Source of the DNA: Agelas oroides
Taxonomy: Eukaryota > Porifera > Demospongiae > Agelasida > Agelasidae
Direction of reading: 5' to 3'
Assembly: GCA_949130485.1 (NCBI GenBank)
Contig: OX422185.1
Coordinates: 18,665,353-18,729,352 of the forward strand
Length of the DNA stretch: 64,000 bases
This document shows, piece after piece, positions 1-12,314 of this stretch; positions within the stretch are counted from its first letter, which is position 1; each line of letters begins with the position of its first letter. Made by a program: the position numbers and the translations under genes. The notes under the pieces are model-generated. The model made no database searches, had not been told where the DNA came from, and saw only the letters and a list, made by a program, of their open reading frames with translations.

Positions 1-148
1 CTTACAACCACAATACACTGACAAAGCTCAGAACATCTGTGAAGGAGTCATTACAAATGGACTTCAAAGTAGCAGTAAGGAACTTGCATGTAACCCGATG
101 AGGGAATCAAGGATGTTATGAGGGTTTTCAGTGTATTGTGGTTGTAAG
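1..148. mobile_element. short TIR element (MITE), 148 bp
   Basis: The stretch opens with CTTACAACCACAATACACT and closes with the reverse complement of the same 19 bases. The interior is AT-rich and has no reading frame. Its size and ends fit a non-autonomous DNA transposon. The window starts at its first base, so a target duplication cannot be checked. Confidence 0.55.
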
Positions 149-204
149 ATGAACTGGGAAGCTGCCTCTTGGGTTGCCTTATGCAATTACTCTTAAATAC
201 CAAA

Positions 205-519
205 GTAAAGCTCTCACAACCACTGTTTCTTCAGTTTGTCTGCAACTAGGGTAATCACTCTGTGGTTAAAACAACCAACTCGTTTTTGCAGTGTACACAT
301 CTGCCCCTGGAGGAGTTCCTTGGTTGCATGGTTATGGTAGAAATGGCCGGAATCTAGCCAAATAGGTCTTCTGAAAAAAAATACTGATTAAATTAAAGAA
401 GAAGCTCCTCAATGGACTTTCAAAAAAACTATTTGGTAGCATTCCTTGAATAATACTTACACTAATGCAACTAAGACAACCAAAAATATGGTTGAAGTAA
501 CCCAAGTGTTTTTATAGTG
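205..519. repeat. partial copy of the 3051-3916 TIR element
   Basis: Two blocks, 'cctggaggagttccttggtt' and the stretch ending in 'cccaagtgtttttatagtg', recur at 3250-3300 and 3860-3916. This copy lacks the roughly 445-bp segment present between them in the other copy, so it shows the uninterrupted state of the element. Its left terminal repeat was not found. Confidence 0.55.
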
Positions 520-2828
520 TAGGGTCTTGGCCAGATGACTCTTCACAACATGCGCAGAATATTATTAAAATTATCGCCACCCTTGAAAAGCTGTTTTCTA
601 AACTGACATGTGACAATGCTGTGTTAGGATGTTGCATTATTTCCAGTCATTTGGTTCACTCAGTGGACATTCCTTCACTATGATGAAACCAAGGTGTACT
701 ATTTTACCCAGCTAAGGTGCGACACTATGTCATACAGAATGTTCAATCACTACGTATGAATCAAAATCATCCTTGCCAAGAACTGTAGGTAAGACCGCAT
801 TTTTTAGTCCAAGAATGACCTTGAGCAATCTCATTTCAAAATCTTTTCTGGGGAGCACTGCATGCAAGCTTCTGCGTGCTCATGCATGTAGTGTACAACA
901 CTACGCTTTTTATAAAGCTGCTATCAAGCAGCAAAGAAACGTTCAGCATACATGGAATGAATTCCTTGGGCCATTGGAGTGGAGCAAATTTGCCTTAGGT
1001 GGTCCTGTCACTGGATTTTATATCTCAGACTGTTCCTAGAGTGTTGGACAAACATTTTTGATGGAAAATTGGTCCTCCTGGACTAATTTCTTTGCAAAAT
1101 ACAGTTCACCAAAGCAAAAATAGATCTGGCCTCAAAAAATGGATGTTTTAGGCCTTTGTATGCAAATGTATGTCAGGTGAACCTCTCTCTGTTATGTACC
1201 TTGAGTTTATTGGAAACATGACTAGGTGTTTGCATTATCATGCAACCTATCTACTAGTTGCAACTCCGATCCAGCAGCATTTTATGTATGTAGCTTTGGT
1301 ACCTGCTGTGTAGCTGTGTTGCACATCAGCTGTAGTAACATAAGCACAATCCCAAACTCACAGTTATAGCTATGTCGTCGTAAGCATATGATACGTGTTG
1401 CTATACACAAAAAAACAATATTCACAGCTTGATATCTCGCATTTATCCAAAGGTGGCAGAAGATATTTGAGATTGGGGGGACACTGATGGTGTGTGTGTA
1501 AGTATGCACATGCTAGGGGGTCTGGGGGCATGCTCCCAGGAAAATTTGATTAGGTGCTCTGAGATTGCTTCTGAGGCCATAGTTGTATCCAAAAGCCACT
1601 GGTCCGACTAGAGTAACTGGCAGGAGTAACACTGCTATCCGCCATGATGCACGCCAGTCATCACGAGGTGTTTCAGTTACTGTAGTCGACCTTGTACATG
1701 TCAAGCCTGTCTGACAAGGTGGGTGCCTTACAGGCAATTGATGGCCTGGAAGAGAACAGTTTCCACTTTGTACTTCACTTTTGAAACTAGCTTAGTGATC
1801 ACTCACTGCAAAAGAGATCACAAAGGTCACCACACCTAACAGCTTAAAAGTGGGGGGGAGGCACTGCCTAGCAAAATCTCTTCAAGGGAGGAGGTGGGGG
1901 GGGGGGGGGGGGGGGGGGGGCATATGCCCCTGGTTTCCCCCCCCCATTTCCACTGTTTTTGTAGCTTCGTGCATCCCTTCACTTTCAGAACAGTCCAACT
2001 AGCTATGTACAGAGTTTCTGGAATCAAAGGTCATGTGCATATTAAACTTCTAATCTCCTGCTTTATGTGTACATGTGAGTCTGGTTTTGTGAGACTAGTA
2101 GTAGTAGTGGTAATGTAGGCTACTCTGATGCTACATGATAGTGTGAATTCGTATTGTCTGCTGTGAATATAATGTTTCAGTGTGCAAAGCAGTGACGTAC
2201 AAGACAGCTGTGAATTTGGGCTTAAACATCTCTACAGATTGCCTGTAGTTGCATTTCTGCCATAACATTTGCAGTGTAATACAGCCCTCCTGGTTTTCTT
2301 GACAATGACACAGGAGATGTAGATAGTCTTTAGAAACGCTTTAACTTACTGGGCAGTGCAAATGCCCTACTCCTCACAACACAAACACATTCTGTTGATT
2401 TAAATGGATGTGAGAGAGAGCTTCTTGGATCAGACCTGAACCATTAAACATGTACTAGTTGCGTAGCCAGAAATTGTGAAAACAGCTTTCTAGAAGATCT
2501 TTTACACGTGTAGGGCACAGCAAAATAAATTTTTGTTGTTGTTGTTGTTGTTGATATTTTCATCACATTCAGGAAGCTCACTGCTTTACAGAATTTTAGC
2601 ATTATAATTCCTAATGCACACCCTCTTACTACACAACAGCATTATCATCAAAGCACGACAACACCTTATGTGAATGATTATTTGTGAGACAAGTCCGTGA
2701 CATTCAGGGAGTTCAATTGGGAACAGTATGACCACAAACCGCAATAATTTATTTTGGTATGTGTGTGTGTGTCTTCGCAGAAGGAGGTTCCTGGAAATTG
2801 TTGTGATATGCATTTAGCACATACTCAC
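520..2828. other. no supported gene
   Basis: This 2.3-kb stretch holds a poly-G run (1896-1920), a (TTG)n tract at about 2529-2552 and only short open frames without splice support. Missing 3' exons of the minus-strand gene at 2829-11832 should lie here or beyond the window, but I could not identify them. Confidence 0.4.
1896..1920. repeat. poly-G homopolymer
   Basis: An uninterrupted run of about 25 G, followed by CATATG and a shorter C run at 1938-1946. The run length may be imprecise in the assembly. Confidence 0.8.
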
Positions 2829-5800
2829 CCCACATGAAGCGTGTATAGACAAGTCTCTGTTTGTGATATGACTTGCTGTTGTATGAGATCGTGGCCATCT
2901 GAAAAGAGGCTTGCTGCAGTAGTTGAAACACACTGGTGGTAGTCTTACTGTCAAACTGCACAGCAAAGTCACACCTATAGGAGAGTACCACACACCAGGT
3001 TAGACATTTAGAGGAGAACATGCCCTCATACACTGTCACAAATGTTAATTCACTGTAAAAACATTTGGGTTACTTCAACCATATTTTGGTCATCTCAGTT
3101 GGATGCCTATTGTATATGTGACATGTCATAAATTCAAGGATGCTTCTTTGAATCAAAGTTGAGAAGCTTCTCCCTTTTGTTAAATTAGGATCTCCTTGCA
3201 GAAGGCCTATAAATCAGCATTTCTGGTGAGGTTTGGTGTTTCTTTGATCCTACACATCTGCCCCTGCATGGAGGAGTTCCTTGGTTGCATGGTTAGTATA
3301 AGTAACAGCATGGTTTCGAGTGCAATTTGGGATTAATAGCACGAGTGAATGGCTGTTAATTGCAGGAGGCGAAGCCGAGTGCAATTATGCCATTCATGAG
3401 TGCTATTAATCCCAAATTGTAGGAGAAAACATGCTGTTCCTTGATAAACTTTGGCTAGTTATGAGTATGTATGTGATGTGGTGGTTTATAGTATACAAGT
3501 TTACAGTACACTGTATAGTTTACAGCAAATTGTTGTCACTTACAAGTTACAAGTTTACATTATGTTAATATAGTTTACAGCTAATTGCTACTGACCAATC
3601 AGTGAGCTATTACACCTTGCACGGGTTTTGTAGTTTTTGTATTTTTTGTCCAATCAGAAGCTTTTCTACCTGTGCAATTACAAAAATAATTGCACACCTT
3701 TCTATGGGAGTAAATGTATTGACACTAAATAAGTATATGATTACAGTAGAAATGCCAGGAATGTGCTGAAAAAAGATACTGATTTAACTAAAGAAGAAGC
3801 TCCTCAATGGACTTTCAAAGAAAGCTATTTGGTAGCATTCCTTGGATAATAGTCACAGTGATGCAACTGAGACAACCAAGAAATATGGTTGAAGCAACCC
3901 AAGTGTTTTTACAGTGATATATAATCATTGTTGAAAATTATATTGTGAGTGCCTTAACTCCAGCAAAACTCCCACATAAATGCTCACCTCTGGAGGAAGG
4001 CCAGGAAGGTGGAGGCAATGAGCTGAGGATCCATGCTCTCCATCTTCTCAATGCAACTCTGGATGAACAACTTCATCTCTTCACACTGGTAAATGTGAAA
4101 CTTTCTATAAGAAAATTCATTAAGGAAGAAGAACTATAAGTAAACAGTAAGTTCAAAGCAGGGTAGAACCATATCATTTTCTCACTTGCTCATCCTGTAG
4201 GCAAGTACCAGGTAGAAAGGAAAGTCCTGAGCAAAGGTCTCCGCTAGATGATGGTTGATATCCTCTATAGCTTCTTTAGTGTCACTGCTGCCAGGCTTTG
4301 CCTGAATGTAGAAGGATACCACAGGCACATGATCCTTTTTCCAACATTTTGTCTTTCTCACAAAAGTGTTCCTTAGTCTACAAGGTACTCACATATTTCT
4401 CATATTTGTGGAAGGTGGCCATAACCTTGTCGAAAATTGCAGAGTCTTCACAAATGATCAGGGGCTTCCCGCTGGTTAAAATGAGCCCCTTGAGCTCTGC
4501 CTTGAGGTTGAAAGGTGGGGGCTTCTCACCAAAGCCCAAAAAATTCTTGATACGCTGGCCAAGTCCTAGAGTTCATTAATCACAAAGAATTGCATACACA
4601 CGTGAACTTTATTTTTTACACATTATAGCATAGTAAAATGAACACAACCATTGTTTGGGGTGAGCCGTGAGTGAGCCCCACACGGGTGTTGAATTGCATC
4701 GAGCCTGTGTGTATGTCTGTTTGTCGGTTGCACCGTGATTTCATAAATATTATAATCCTTAAATTATGTGTGAGAAACTGGATTTAATATGATTTTCGCG
4801 ATGGCTTGTAGGCAACTGAAGCGTTGCATCTACTCAAGCATTGTAACTACTATACATGGACTAAGACTATAGGGGCACTACGTAGTGTAACTATATCATG
4901 GTTTTATATGACTGAGGATCTAGCTACTTTGCATGGGCTAAGCAGTAAGTTCAGTCATTACACTTTCAAAAAGTGTTAAAGATTACAGTTGTTGCAACAA
5001 GCTAGGCAGGCTTCTGAGATGGCCTGCATGCATGCCCCCATCCCCAAGCTTTCCTTGCAAAATCCTAGAAAAGAAGCTACTGTGTGTACTCGATGGCAAG
5101 TCAAACATGCCTCTACATAGGCCAAGGTCTGATGTTCAACCACATAGCGGTAGCATGAGGCATGTTTTAAACTCAAACTACAGTGACTGTCCCACCACAA
5201 GTACTAACTTTAGTTGTGTATCGTTGCTCAAAGCTGGTAGGATGAGTATCTGCACTCACTCATGCTCACCCCCACAATGTCCAAAGGGTAATATTCCATT
5301 GTCAGTACCACTTCCCACCCTGGTTGGCTGCACACACGGCAACACACTATACATCACACACTGACCTGGTTTTTTGGCAGCTGTCTGATCAGAATTGATA
5401 TGGGCAAGTCCATCCCCTGTTTCCTGTAGGGTCCCCACAGGCATAGAAAAATGATCTACACTGATTCTTGCAAGCACATTCTTTTCACATTTCTCTACTG
5501 TGTTCAGCAGTGCCATCCCATCACCCTTTGTCAACAGCAGCACAGGATAATGGCCCTCTTGTGTCCCTGACAGAAATGCGGGGTGCAGGGAATAATTGTC
5601 ACTTGTGTTGATCAGCACAACAGCCACTGCATGAGCCTTCTGGAACCCAGCAATAAGCTGTAGGAGGTTGTCCCCAGCATGTAACTCATGGCAGCGAATA
5701 TGTGGATGCTCCATGTTCTCTGTGACCAGCAGCTTCCAGTCCACTGGTGTCAGCTTGTCCGTCAGTGGGGAGAGGGCATAAGCAAAGGACACAAAGGGGC

Positions 5801-8800
5801 GATCCTGACTGTCTAGCTTTAACTGCAACCCTGGGGGTACAAGTGAAGGTAATTTAACCGTATAATTAACAGGGGCAGTGAGATAGTTACCTTTCCCCAG
5901 CCTAAGCTTATTACATCACATGCTACTGGGGTTAAATCACAGTCAATTTGCTTATTACATACTCTTTTTAGAAAATAGCAAATGAAGGTTAGATACAAAA
6001 ATTAAGCTGCTATGAGTTTCACAACTTGGCGTTCCCGACTTAACACTAAAACTTTTGAACATGTGAATGCAGTGTAAAGTCTGCCAGTCTTGCATGAATT
6101 GCATTCCTAAGCATGATGAATGTCTGCATGACAGATGTTAGCGCATAATTATTAAGCCACACCCCACCAACTGAGAACAGACACTGCAGTAGCCTCTTGC
6201 CATGGGCAACTAGTATACAGGTGGTTGATAATTGGACGATAGTAGGATCCAGAAAAGTGTTGTGCCAGATAAGGGAGGTACAAATTGTGATGAATAATTT
6301 GCACAGTTCCTGACTAATCAACAAAGCTATCCTTGAGGTCAGTTTACACATATGTGCAAGGTCATATTTAATAGACAGTTCATAGACAGTTTCTAGCATT
6401 CTTGACTATTTGTAGCTATTTTTTTTACCTGCTTGTTCCTTACATTCATAGCACAGATAACCATACAGTGTTACCAATGGTTATATGCTCTCACCATTCC
6501 TAACTGATTGAGGAATACTTGAGCTACTGTAACTGACTGGAGTCTCCTCCAGTCCCTGTTGTGCATCACTGTCTTGTGCCTCCGCCCCAGCAGAAGGGAG
6601 CGGAGGATGGGAGGTGGTAAGGGGGTCACCTCCCTCCTTCATTGCTGTCAGCTGCTGGTCAGTCGTTTCCAGTACCACAGCTGCAAATAAGTGTTGCATT
6701 AACAGATAGCACATCAATAGGTCAATTCCAATGACAAAGTCTCACCTATAGTAATGTTACTTCTCAAAACTGACTTTCAAGACCTACAAGATATTCTTTA
6801 CTTACTTGCTCAGTGGATAGTTGTCAATGTTAAAGGTGCAAACTGCTTCTGTTACCAGAAATGTGTACTATTAAGATTAACTATCCTCAATGGCCAAGTG
6901 AAGTAAATGCACCAAAAAATTGTTCCTCGTTAAGTGTTGTAGTTGGTGCCCAGGCTATGGTCCTCAGTGTAGTTAAGGACTGGGTCTAGTAAATTTCCAC
7001 TGTACAGATCAGTGATTTTCCATGCAGATTTCTTGGACAGTGATGTATTTATACCAGGCACTGGTGCACTGAATGAAAATAAGCTTTCATCACCTTCAAT
7101 TTAATATTGTTAATTTAATTAGCTATGTCACATGCCAGAGCTAAGGGCCACCCAATACCATGCCCTCCAAGGTATGCTTCGCAAATTCCAACATTTTCCC
7201 CAGTGGCTACAGGAGGTTCTAAAAAGCCCATTCCTATCTATTTTTAGCTGCAATTCTTTGATTTTCGGCCTCTGACAACATTCATATATTTGCTGTTTCT
7301 CAAAAACAAATAGGAGTATCCAAAAGCGCCTCGGTAGGTTCTAATAATTTATGAAGAAATTGCAAAAAGTTAAACTTGATGGTAGATACGATCCTGGAAA
7401 AATGTTGGACGGTCAATCATGACGAGCGAGCCAAGTTGTGTGGCCATTGCTGCTGTTTGCACTGGAAGTCACATGGAGATCATGCACTCCAATGTGGCGC
7501 TGAGTTCCCGGGAAACTTTATAGTAACTGTTCTAAGTGTTATCTAGTGTTTGCTTCCAATGAAAAACCATTTCTTGGATGCAAGAACGGTATTTGAACGA
7601 TTTTAGATTATTGCAAGCGTGTTGAGTCATTCTGAGCCTGACTTACTGTCCATATCAAGGGTTCGATGTCCCAGACTCTAAAATTGTCCAACTTTTTGAC
7701 ATGTCTTGCCAGTTCACGCCATCACAATCGTACGTATATACAAAGGTGTCTAGTCCACATCACGAATATAAGCTGGCACCACGGTGCTTTTTAGAACGGT
7801 AGAATCTCGAACGTCCTAGGCATGTAATAACGAAGCCACAAAGTATAACCACACATTGGAAACCTATATCACATGACAGCATAGTGCTAATTTAACATTC
7901 TATCAGCATTTCTATGGTGCGACTACATGTAAACCTAAAGGGAGCCAGTCCTTAACTACACTGAGTCCACCTCCATGGTTTACAGTTACATAAATCCCCC
8001 AACAGAAACATGAATATAGTTTGCATGTGACATTAATGTATAAGTTCCACCCATAATAATCGCAGTTCTGTAGGTTAATTGTTGTATTTTGGTGACATTC
8101 TTGGCTATAGTCAACATTCATGTATATCTGTTACACATTCCTTTGTGCACAAGATTCCAAGGATACTTCTAAGCAACACATGAATATTGGTGTTTAAACA
8201 AGAAACCAAGGACTGGGCCTACCACACTGCAACTGAGGTGCAATCAACTCTGGTGCATGCAGTCCCATACCTAGGGTATATTGCTACCATGGGTACCGTA
8301 TTTCTTCAATCAGACGTCGCGGCTACTACTTTTTTTGCTGCTTGTCTTTGTGTGGCTACAATTCGAGGGTGGCGTTTATTTCCTTGGAAAACCTGCAGAC
8401 ATCAACGACAGCTGGATAACACAAATGGGCATTACAGTGACGACTGTTAGATGTAGTACGCACAACCCCTCAGTCTTGCTGTCAGCCGTGGAAACGAGTT
8501 GTACAACATGAACAGCTCTAGTGCTAGCCCGGTGATTGTCATTGGAAATTATTCGCACACATGTGCTGCGTATACAAGCCGCGGCTACTATTCGAGGGCG
8601 GCATTTATTTTGCACAGAGCTTCTAATTGTGCAGCTACTATTCAAGTGTGGTGACTATTCGAAGGCGGCATCTATTCAAAGAAATATGGTATATATGTTA
8701 ATAGTAGAATTATCATTACACCAGGATTCTACTGGCACTGGCACACAATTTATACTACTAGTGGCTCAATTATTGTTGAACTGACTGCTTTCTTCCAGCC

Positions 8801-11800
8801 TTTTTACGCCAGATGACACAGTACATTGATCTTCAGCACTCTGCTCTTCAGTGCTCTGCTCTTCAGCGCTCTGCTCGTCACCACTCTGCTCTTGAGCACT
8901 TTGATACTCACTGTTTTGACTGTCAATGCTTTGACTGTCAGCACTATGATACTCACTGCTGCTTTGATCATCCAGTTCCTGTGAAAGCAAATTCTAATAG
9001 CTAGATCCTGAGCTAAGCATAGTTTACACAACAGCAAAGGAGAAATGTAGGTTAGTAACCTAGACTGAGGGGTCTACACAATTCAGACTCCTGAGCGAGG
9101 GTGTGGTTACTAACCTACTTAGACCATACGTTAATTACATTTTTGTATTAATTTCATGCATTCTACTACCAACAAAGTGCTGAATCACTACACATGCCAT
9201 TTGTAGCATAAATAGTCATTGTAGCTTCATCAAGCCAGTTGTGGACAGTGCTACTCTTGCAAGCCAGACCCACTTCTGCAACAGGGGCCTGGCTTGCGAG
9301 ACTAGGACAGTGCATAGTGAGTGAGAGGAAGCGTATGGCTAGAGCAACGGCTAGTGAGCGTCATAGCTGCTTCACCATCGTTGGGTGAGCCTGAGCAAGG
9401 AGCACACTGCTATGAATTAAGGTATACGACATGACACACTGTCATGAGGCTAGTACAAAAGTCCATGTTTTTGTGAGCACGCAGCTTGTTTTTATTCGTC
9501 TTGTGCATCGTCTTACCTTCAGGAAGTTCGGAGGTAAACCATCATGCATGCTAGTATGCCGCTATTCAACCTGTAGGCAGTGCTGTGACACAACCATCAC
9601 TATATGTAGCTAACAGAAAGGTCTGGCTTATTGGTCATGCTGCTATCTCTGTTACTTGCTGCTTTCGGTGAGCAAGTTTGTCTACGTATACTCACAGTTC
9701 TCAGCATGTATTACTTTTGCTTCTATGAACAGGCTGTTTCCTACGCATGTAGCGTAGTATGTAAATTTTGTCAACATCAAGTTTAGCAATGTTGGTTGAT
9801 AGCTATTTACTGACATTGTTCTATAGTTACTGTATTGTTCGTATACTTGGTTATAGAGGGATCTAAGCTGCAGTTAGATACCTGAGGGAGTCTAATTGCA
9901 GTTAGACACCTGTGAAGCCGTACAGTAGGCTGACTACTCAAATAAAGCACTTCCTGCCATCACAGACATCAAAGCTTCTGCCATTGATTATTATTCATGT
10001 TGATCTAAAAAATGGAAGTTACCCCAAGTACACACACAAAACAGACAGATATAAATGGAGCCAATTTTATCTTTCTCACATCATCACTTGTGTTGAAGTT
10101 CACTTGTTTACTGGAATCTGATGCTTGTTGCTGAAATTGAGGTTGGTTACTAAGACCACTGGGTGACCCTGCGTTTGTACCACTTGCACTGCTACATTCA
10201 CTACTCAAGGAGGACTGAAGTTTCAGACTGATGCTGTTAGTGGCATTCCCATGTGCAGGGTTGTCTTCTGTGGAATTGAAATTATATAAGAGATTCTGAA
10301 AGGAACTTGCAGTCTGCATTTGCAAGACTGCATTATTATTGGACAGTGTTCACATGAGAGTATGGCCAACAAGATATGATTTGAATGAACGATAATCATA
10401 ATACTTAATTTTAGTGGCAGAACAATTCAATTCCCATACAAAAGCATATGTGAGTGGTTCAAGTAAAATTCAAATATTAATGATATTCATAGATCACGTG
10501 CCAATTAAGGTGGGTGTGGCTGACGCCCACTGGGTAATATATGTACTAGTTAGTAATATACCTGCACATTTGTAGACGAAGAAAACCAACTTTAATATCC
10601 TGCAAGCCTTTCCACTGCTGTAAACCTCAAGTTTAATAGAACTTAAGTCATGTGACATAAGGTTTGAATTTTACTTGAACCACCCACATATTGATTGATG
10701 TATGATTTCCACATGTAGGTACACAAAACCTCTGGGTGTCTATAAACAGCAGGCAATAATGGTCAAAAAAGGTGGGGGGTGGGGGGGAAGAAATGTCCTC
10801 ATGCAAAGAGGGTGCATTAGCAAGCAGTTTATGGCATTGAAAACATTCCCATTCATACTACCAGAACGCTTACAGGATACATTGAGCATGTGTATGCACT
10901 TAATAGATGGGAACAAATTGCTCAGTACTATGGCATGCCAAATTCCATAGTAAGAAACAAATTGCTAATTGCTAACAGTACAATAAATGCCAGTCCGTAG
11001 TTAAGCTCCATTAACAACAGTGCAATATAACTGTAATAGTTATATCCCTCCCTGGGGGGTGATCGTTTTACACATTTGTGTCGGGCGTAGCCCGACACCA
11101 ATGTGCAAGACCACACCCCGGGAGGGATATAACTATTTTATAACCTGTTACCTAGGCAACATCTCTGTAGAAGAGAGATATGAGCAACAATCTTATATGT
11201 TGCCTAGGTAACAGGTTATATCTATTACATAAATGCCAAATAGTGTAGCAACATGTTTTGCTTGTACATGTAAAGTGTAATAGCTCACTGATTGGCTGAA
11301 AAACAGACTGTCAAAGTGCATAAAGTGTAATAGCTCACTGATTGGCTGAAAAACAGACTGTCAAAGTGCATAAAGTGTAATAGCTCACTGATTGGTTGAA
11401 CAAGTGTGCAAAAGTGTAATAGCTGACTGATTGGCCATTATACCTACAAATCCCCACATGCAGACAGGAAAGTGATAAAAGAATGTCCAGGGTGTAGTGA
11501 GGAGGGGTCCTAAAAAGCTGAACAGTAATTAGAAGCTTTCTAACCCAGCTAACCACAGTAAAACTCTCCAAATTTGCCATGTGCTAAGCATGTGAAACAA
11601 GCCCTAGAAAATTTCTGGCTATGCCACTGCTTCCACTTTACTCTTCCATTCTTGAGTGGTGTCATCTTTCAATTCAAGTTCAACTTCATCCAGGTCTTTG
11701 TCACTACATTCTAGGTACCTTGCAACTGTTCACTGGGTCAGGAATTGCACAAATGTGTTCATCACTAGAACACTCACCGAGCTTCTCGGGACATATTTCT

Positions 11801-11832
11801 GCATCCTCAGCTGAACTTTCTGTTGACGCCAT
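2829..11832 (-). CDS. nine-exon gene of unknown function, 3' end missing
   Basis: Nine minus-strand exons join with matching phases and GT/AG borders: 11719-11832 (ATG at 11832; starts MASTESSAEDAEIC), 10080-10295, 8786-8978, 6495-6680, 5366-5830, 4393-4565, 4209-4301, 3988-4085 and 2829-2974. The first four exons encode a low-complexity acidic Ser/Gln/Glu-rich region of about 235 residues, including tandem SAEEQSTEEQSAEDQ-type repeats. Exon 5 onward is well-folded-looking sequence, with KAHAVAVVLINTSDNYS and GHYPVLLLTKGDGMALL. These are loosely reminiscent of a protease-associated (PA) fold, and that is only an impression. Later exons carry KAELKGLILTSGKPLIICED and MDPQLIASTFLAFLQRCDFAV. I saw no membrane segment or signal peptide. 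The family is not recognised. Donors are gtgag, gtcag and two weaker gtac sites (exons 1 and 7), so those two borders are the least certain. The last exon ends in phase 1, so at least one more exon is missing. Confidence 0.7.
3051..3916. mobile_element. TIR transposon, about 0.87 kb, non-autonomous
   Basis: The terminal repeats are about 53 bp and nearly identical: CACTGTAAAAACATTTGGGT at the left and its complement at the right, extending to CTCAGTTG. There is no coding potential. It lies in an intron of the unknown gene and contains a hairpin-bearing insertion (about 3297-3742) that is absent from the related copy at 205-519. Confidence 0.65.
3302..3438. repeat. 137-bp palindrome (hairpin element)
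   Basis: The arms AACAGCATGGTTT / AAAACATGCTGTT and GGGATTAATAGCAC / GTGCTATTAATCCC pair across a short GC-rich centre (GGAGGCGAAGCCGAG). It has the same plan as the hairpins at 11034, 13226 and 13620: variable long arms around a G/C-rich loop in AT-rich surroundings. Confidence 0.5.
6963..7965. repeat. 1-kb segment bounded by 21-bp perfect inverted repeats
   Basis: CTCAGTGTAGTTAAGGACTG at 6963 is matched by its exact complement ending at 7965. The interior has no recognisable coding sequence but includes a more GC-rich block (7390-7830). It is a likely non-autonomous DNA transposon in an intron of the unknown gene. No target duplication was established. Confidence 0.45.
8294..8691. mobile_element. 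MITE with TACCGTATTTCTT ends, copy 1 of 3
   Basis: The left end is TACCGTATTTCTTCAATCAG and the right end GAAATATGGTA. Inside are repeated motifs of the type GGCTACTATTCGAGGGCGG. Related copies at 37402-37755 and 47145-47549 keep cleaner ends (…AAAGAAATACGGTA). TA at both ends suggests a TA target site. Confidence 0.65.
9047..9118. repeat. 72-bp element with 14-bp terminal inverted repeats
   Basis: GTAGGTTAGTAACC at the left and GGTTACTAACCTAC at the right flank about 44 bp. This is a very short hairpin-forming unit in an intron. Confidence 0.45.
10446..10691. mobile_element. MITE, 246 bp, 29-bp TIRs
   Basis: The left end ATATGTGAGTGGTTCAAGTA and the right end TACTTGAACCACCCACATAT are near-perfect complements that continue inward through AAATTCAAA. 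There is no reading frame. It lies in the intron between exons 1 and 2 of the unknown gene. Confidence 0.65.
11034..11222. mobile_element. double-hairpin element, copy 1
   Basis: Two adjacent palindromes: ATAGTTATATCCCTCCC with its complement around a GTCGGGCGTAGCCCGAC centre (11034-11136), then ATAACCTGTTACCTAGGCAA with its complement (about 11138-11222). A second copy of the same pair is at 33144-33322, where the right arm of the first hairpin has drifted. Confidence 0.6.
11271..11430. repeat. 50-bp tandem repeat, about 3 copies
   Basis: Two exact 50-bp units (starts 11271 and 11321) of TAAAGTGTAATAGCTCACTG… are followed by a diverged third. The motif TAATAGCTCACTGATTGG also occurs in complement near 3590-3612, so the unit derives from a dispersed element edge. 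Confidence 0.75.
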
Positions 11833-12219
11833 TGCTTAGTAGCAATAACAGAAGTTTTTCATCCTATAATGGAAACACAAAATGATATGAGTAACAGCTA
11901 AACTTCCAAAGGATATAATACTTATGTGCTACTGCAGCCACTTGGTTTAGGGGGCATCTCCAAACATCATTTTCATGCTTAGGCGTTAGTGTCATGAGGA
12001 TGAAGGGGGAGGGGCAGTCCGGGCCATGACATTAAATTTCGCTGCGTTTTTCACGCGTCCGTTATTTTCTGAATGTCAAATTTAGCTCCAATGCAATCAT
12101 AATATATAGCACGGGTATATTAATATTATTATTATTCTTAATTAATATGGTATACACACCGAGAAGGGTGCAAAGATACGGGTACGTAGCCTGAATTATG
12201 AAGATATATAGCAGCTGAT

Positions 12220-12314
12220 TAGCCTCGTTCCCAGGCCTTCCCCGGCTCCAGTTTGTTTTTGCATACTGCAAGCGATCAAAAACTGGAGCCGGGGAAGGCC
12301 TGGGAACGAGGCTA
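12220..12314. mobile_element. MULE-like hairpin element with 9-bp target duplication
   Basis: Ends TAGCCTCGTTCCCAGG / CCTGGGAACGAGGCTA. The arms continue as CCTTCCCCGGCTCCAGTTT and the centre carries ACTGCAAGCGATC. The direct repeat GCAGCTGAT flanks it on both sides (12211-12219 and 12315-12323). A 9-bp duplication is typical of the Mutator-like superfamily. Confidence 0.8.
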
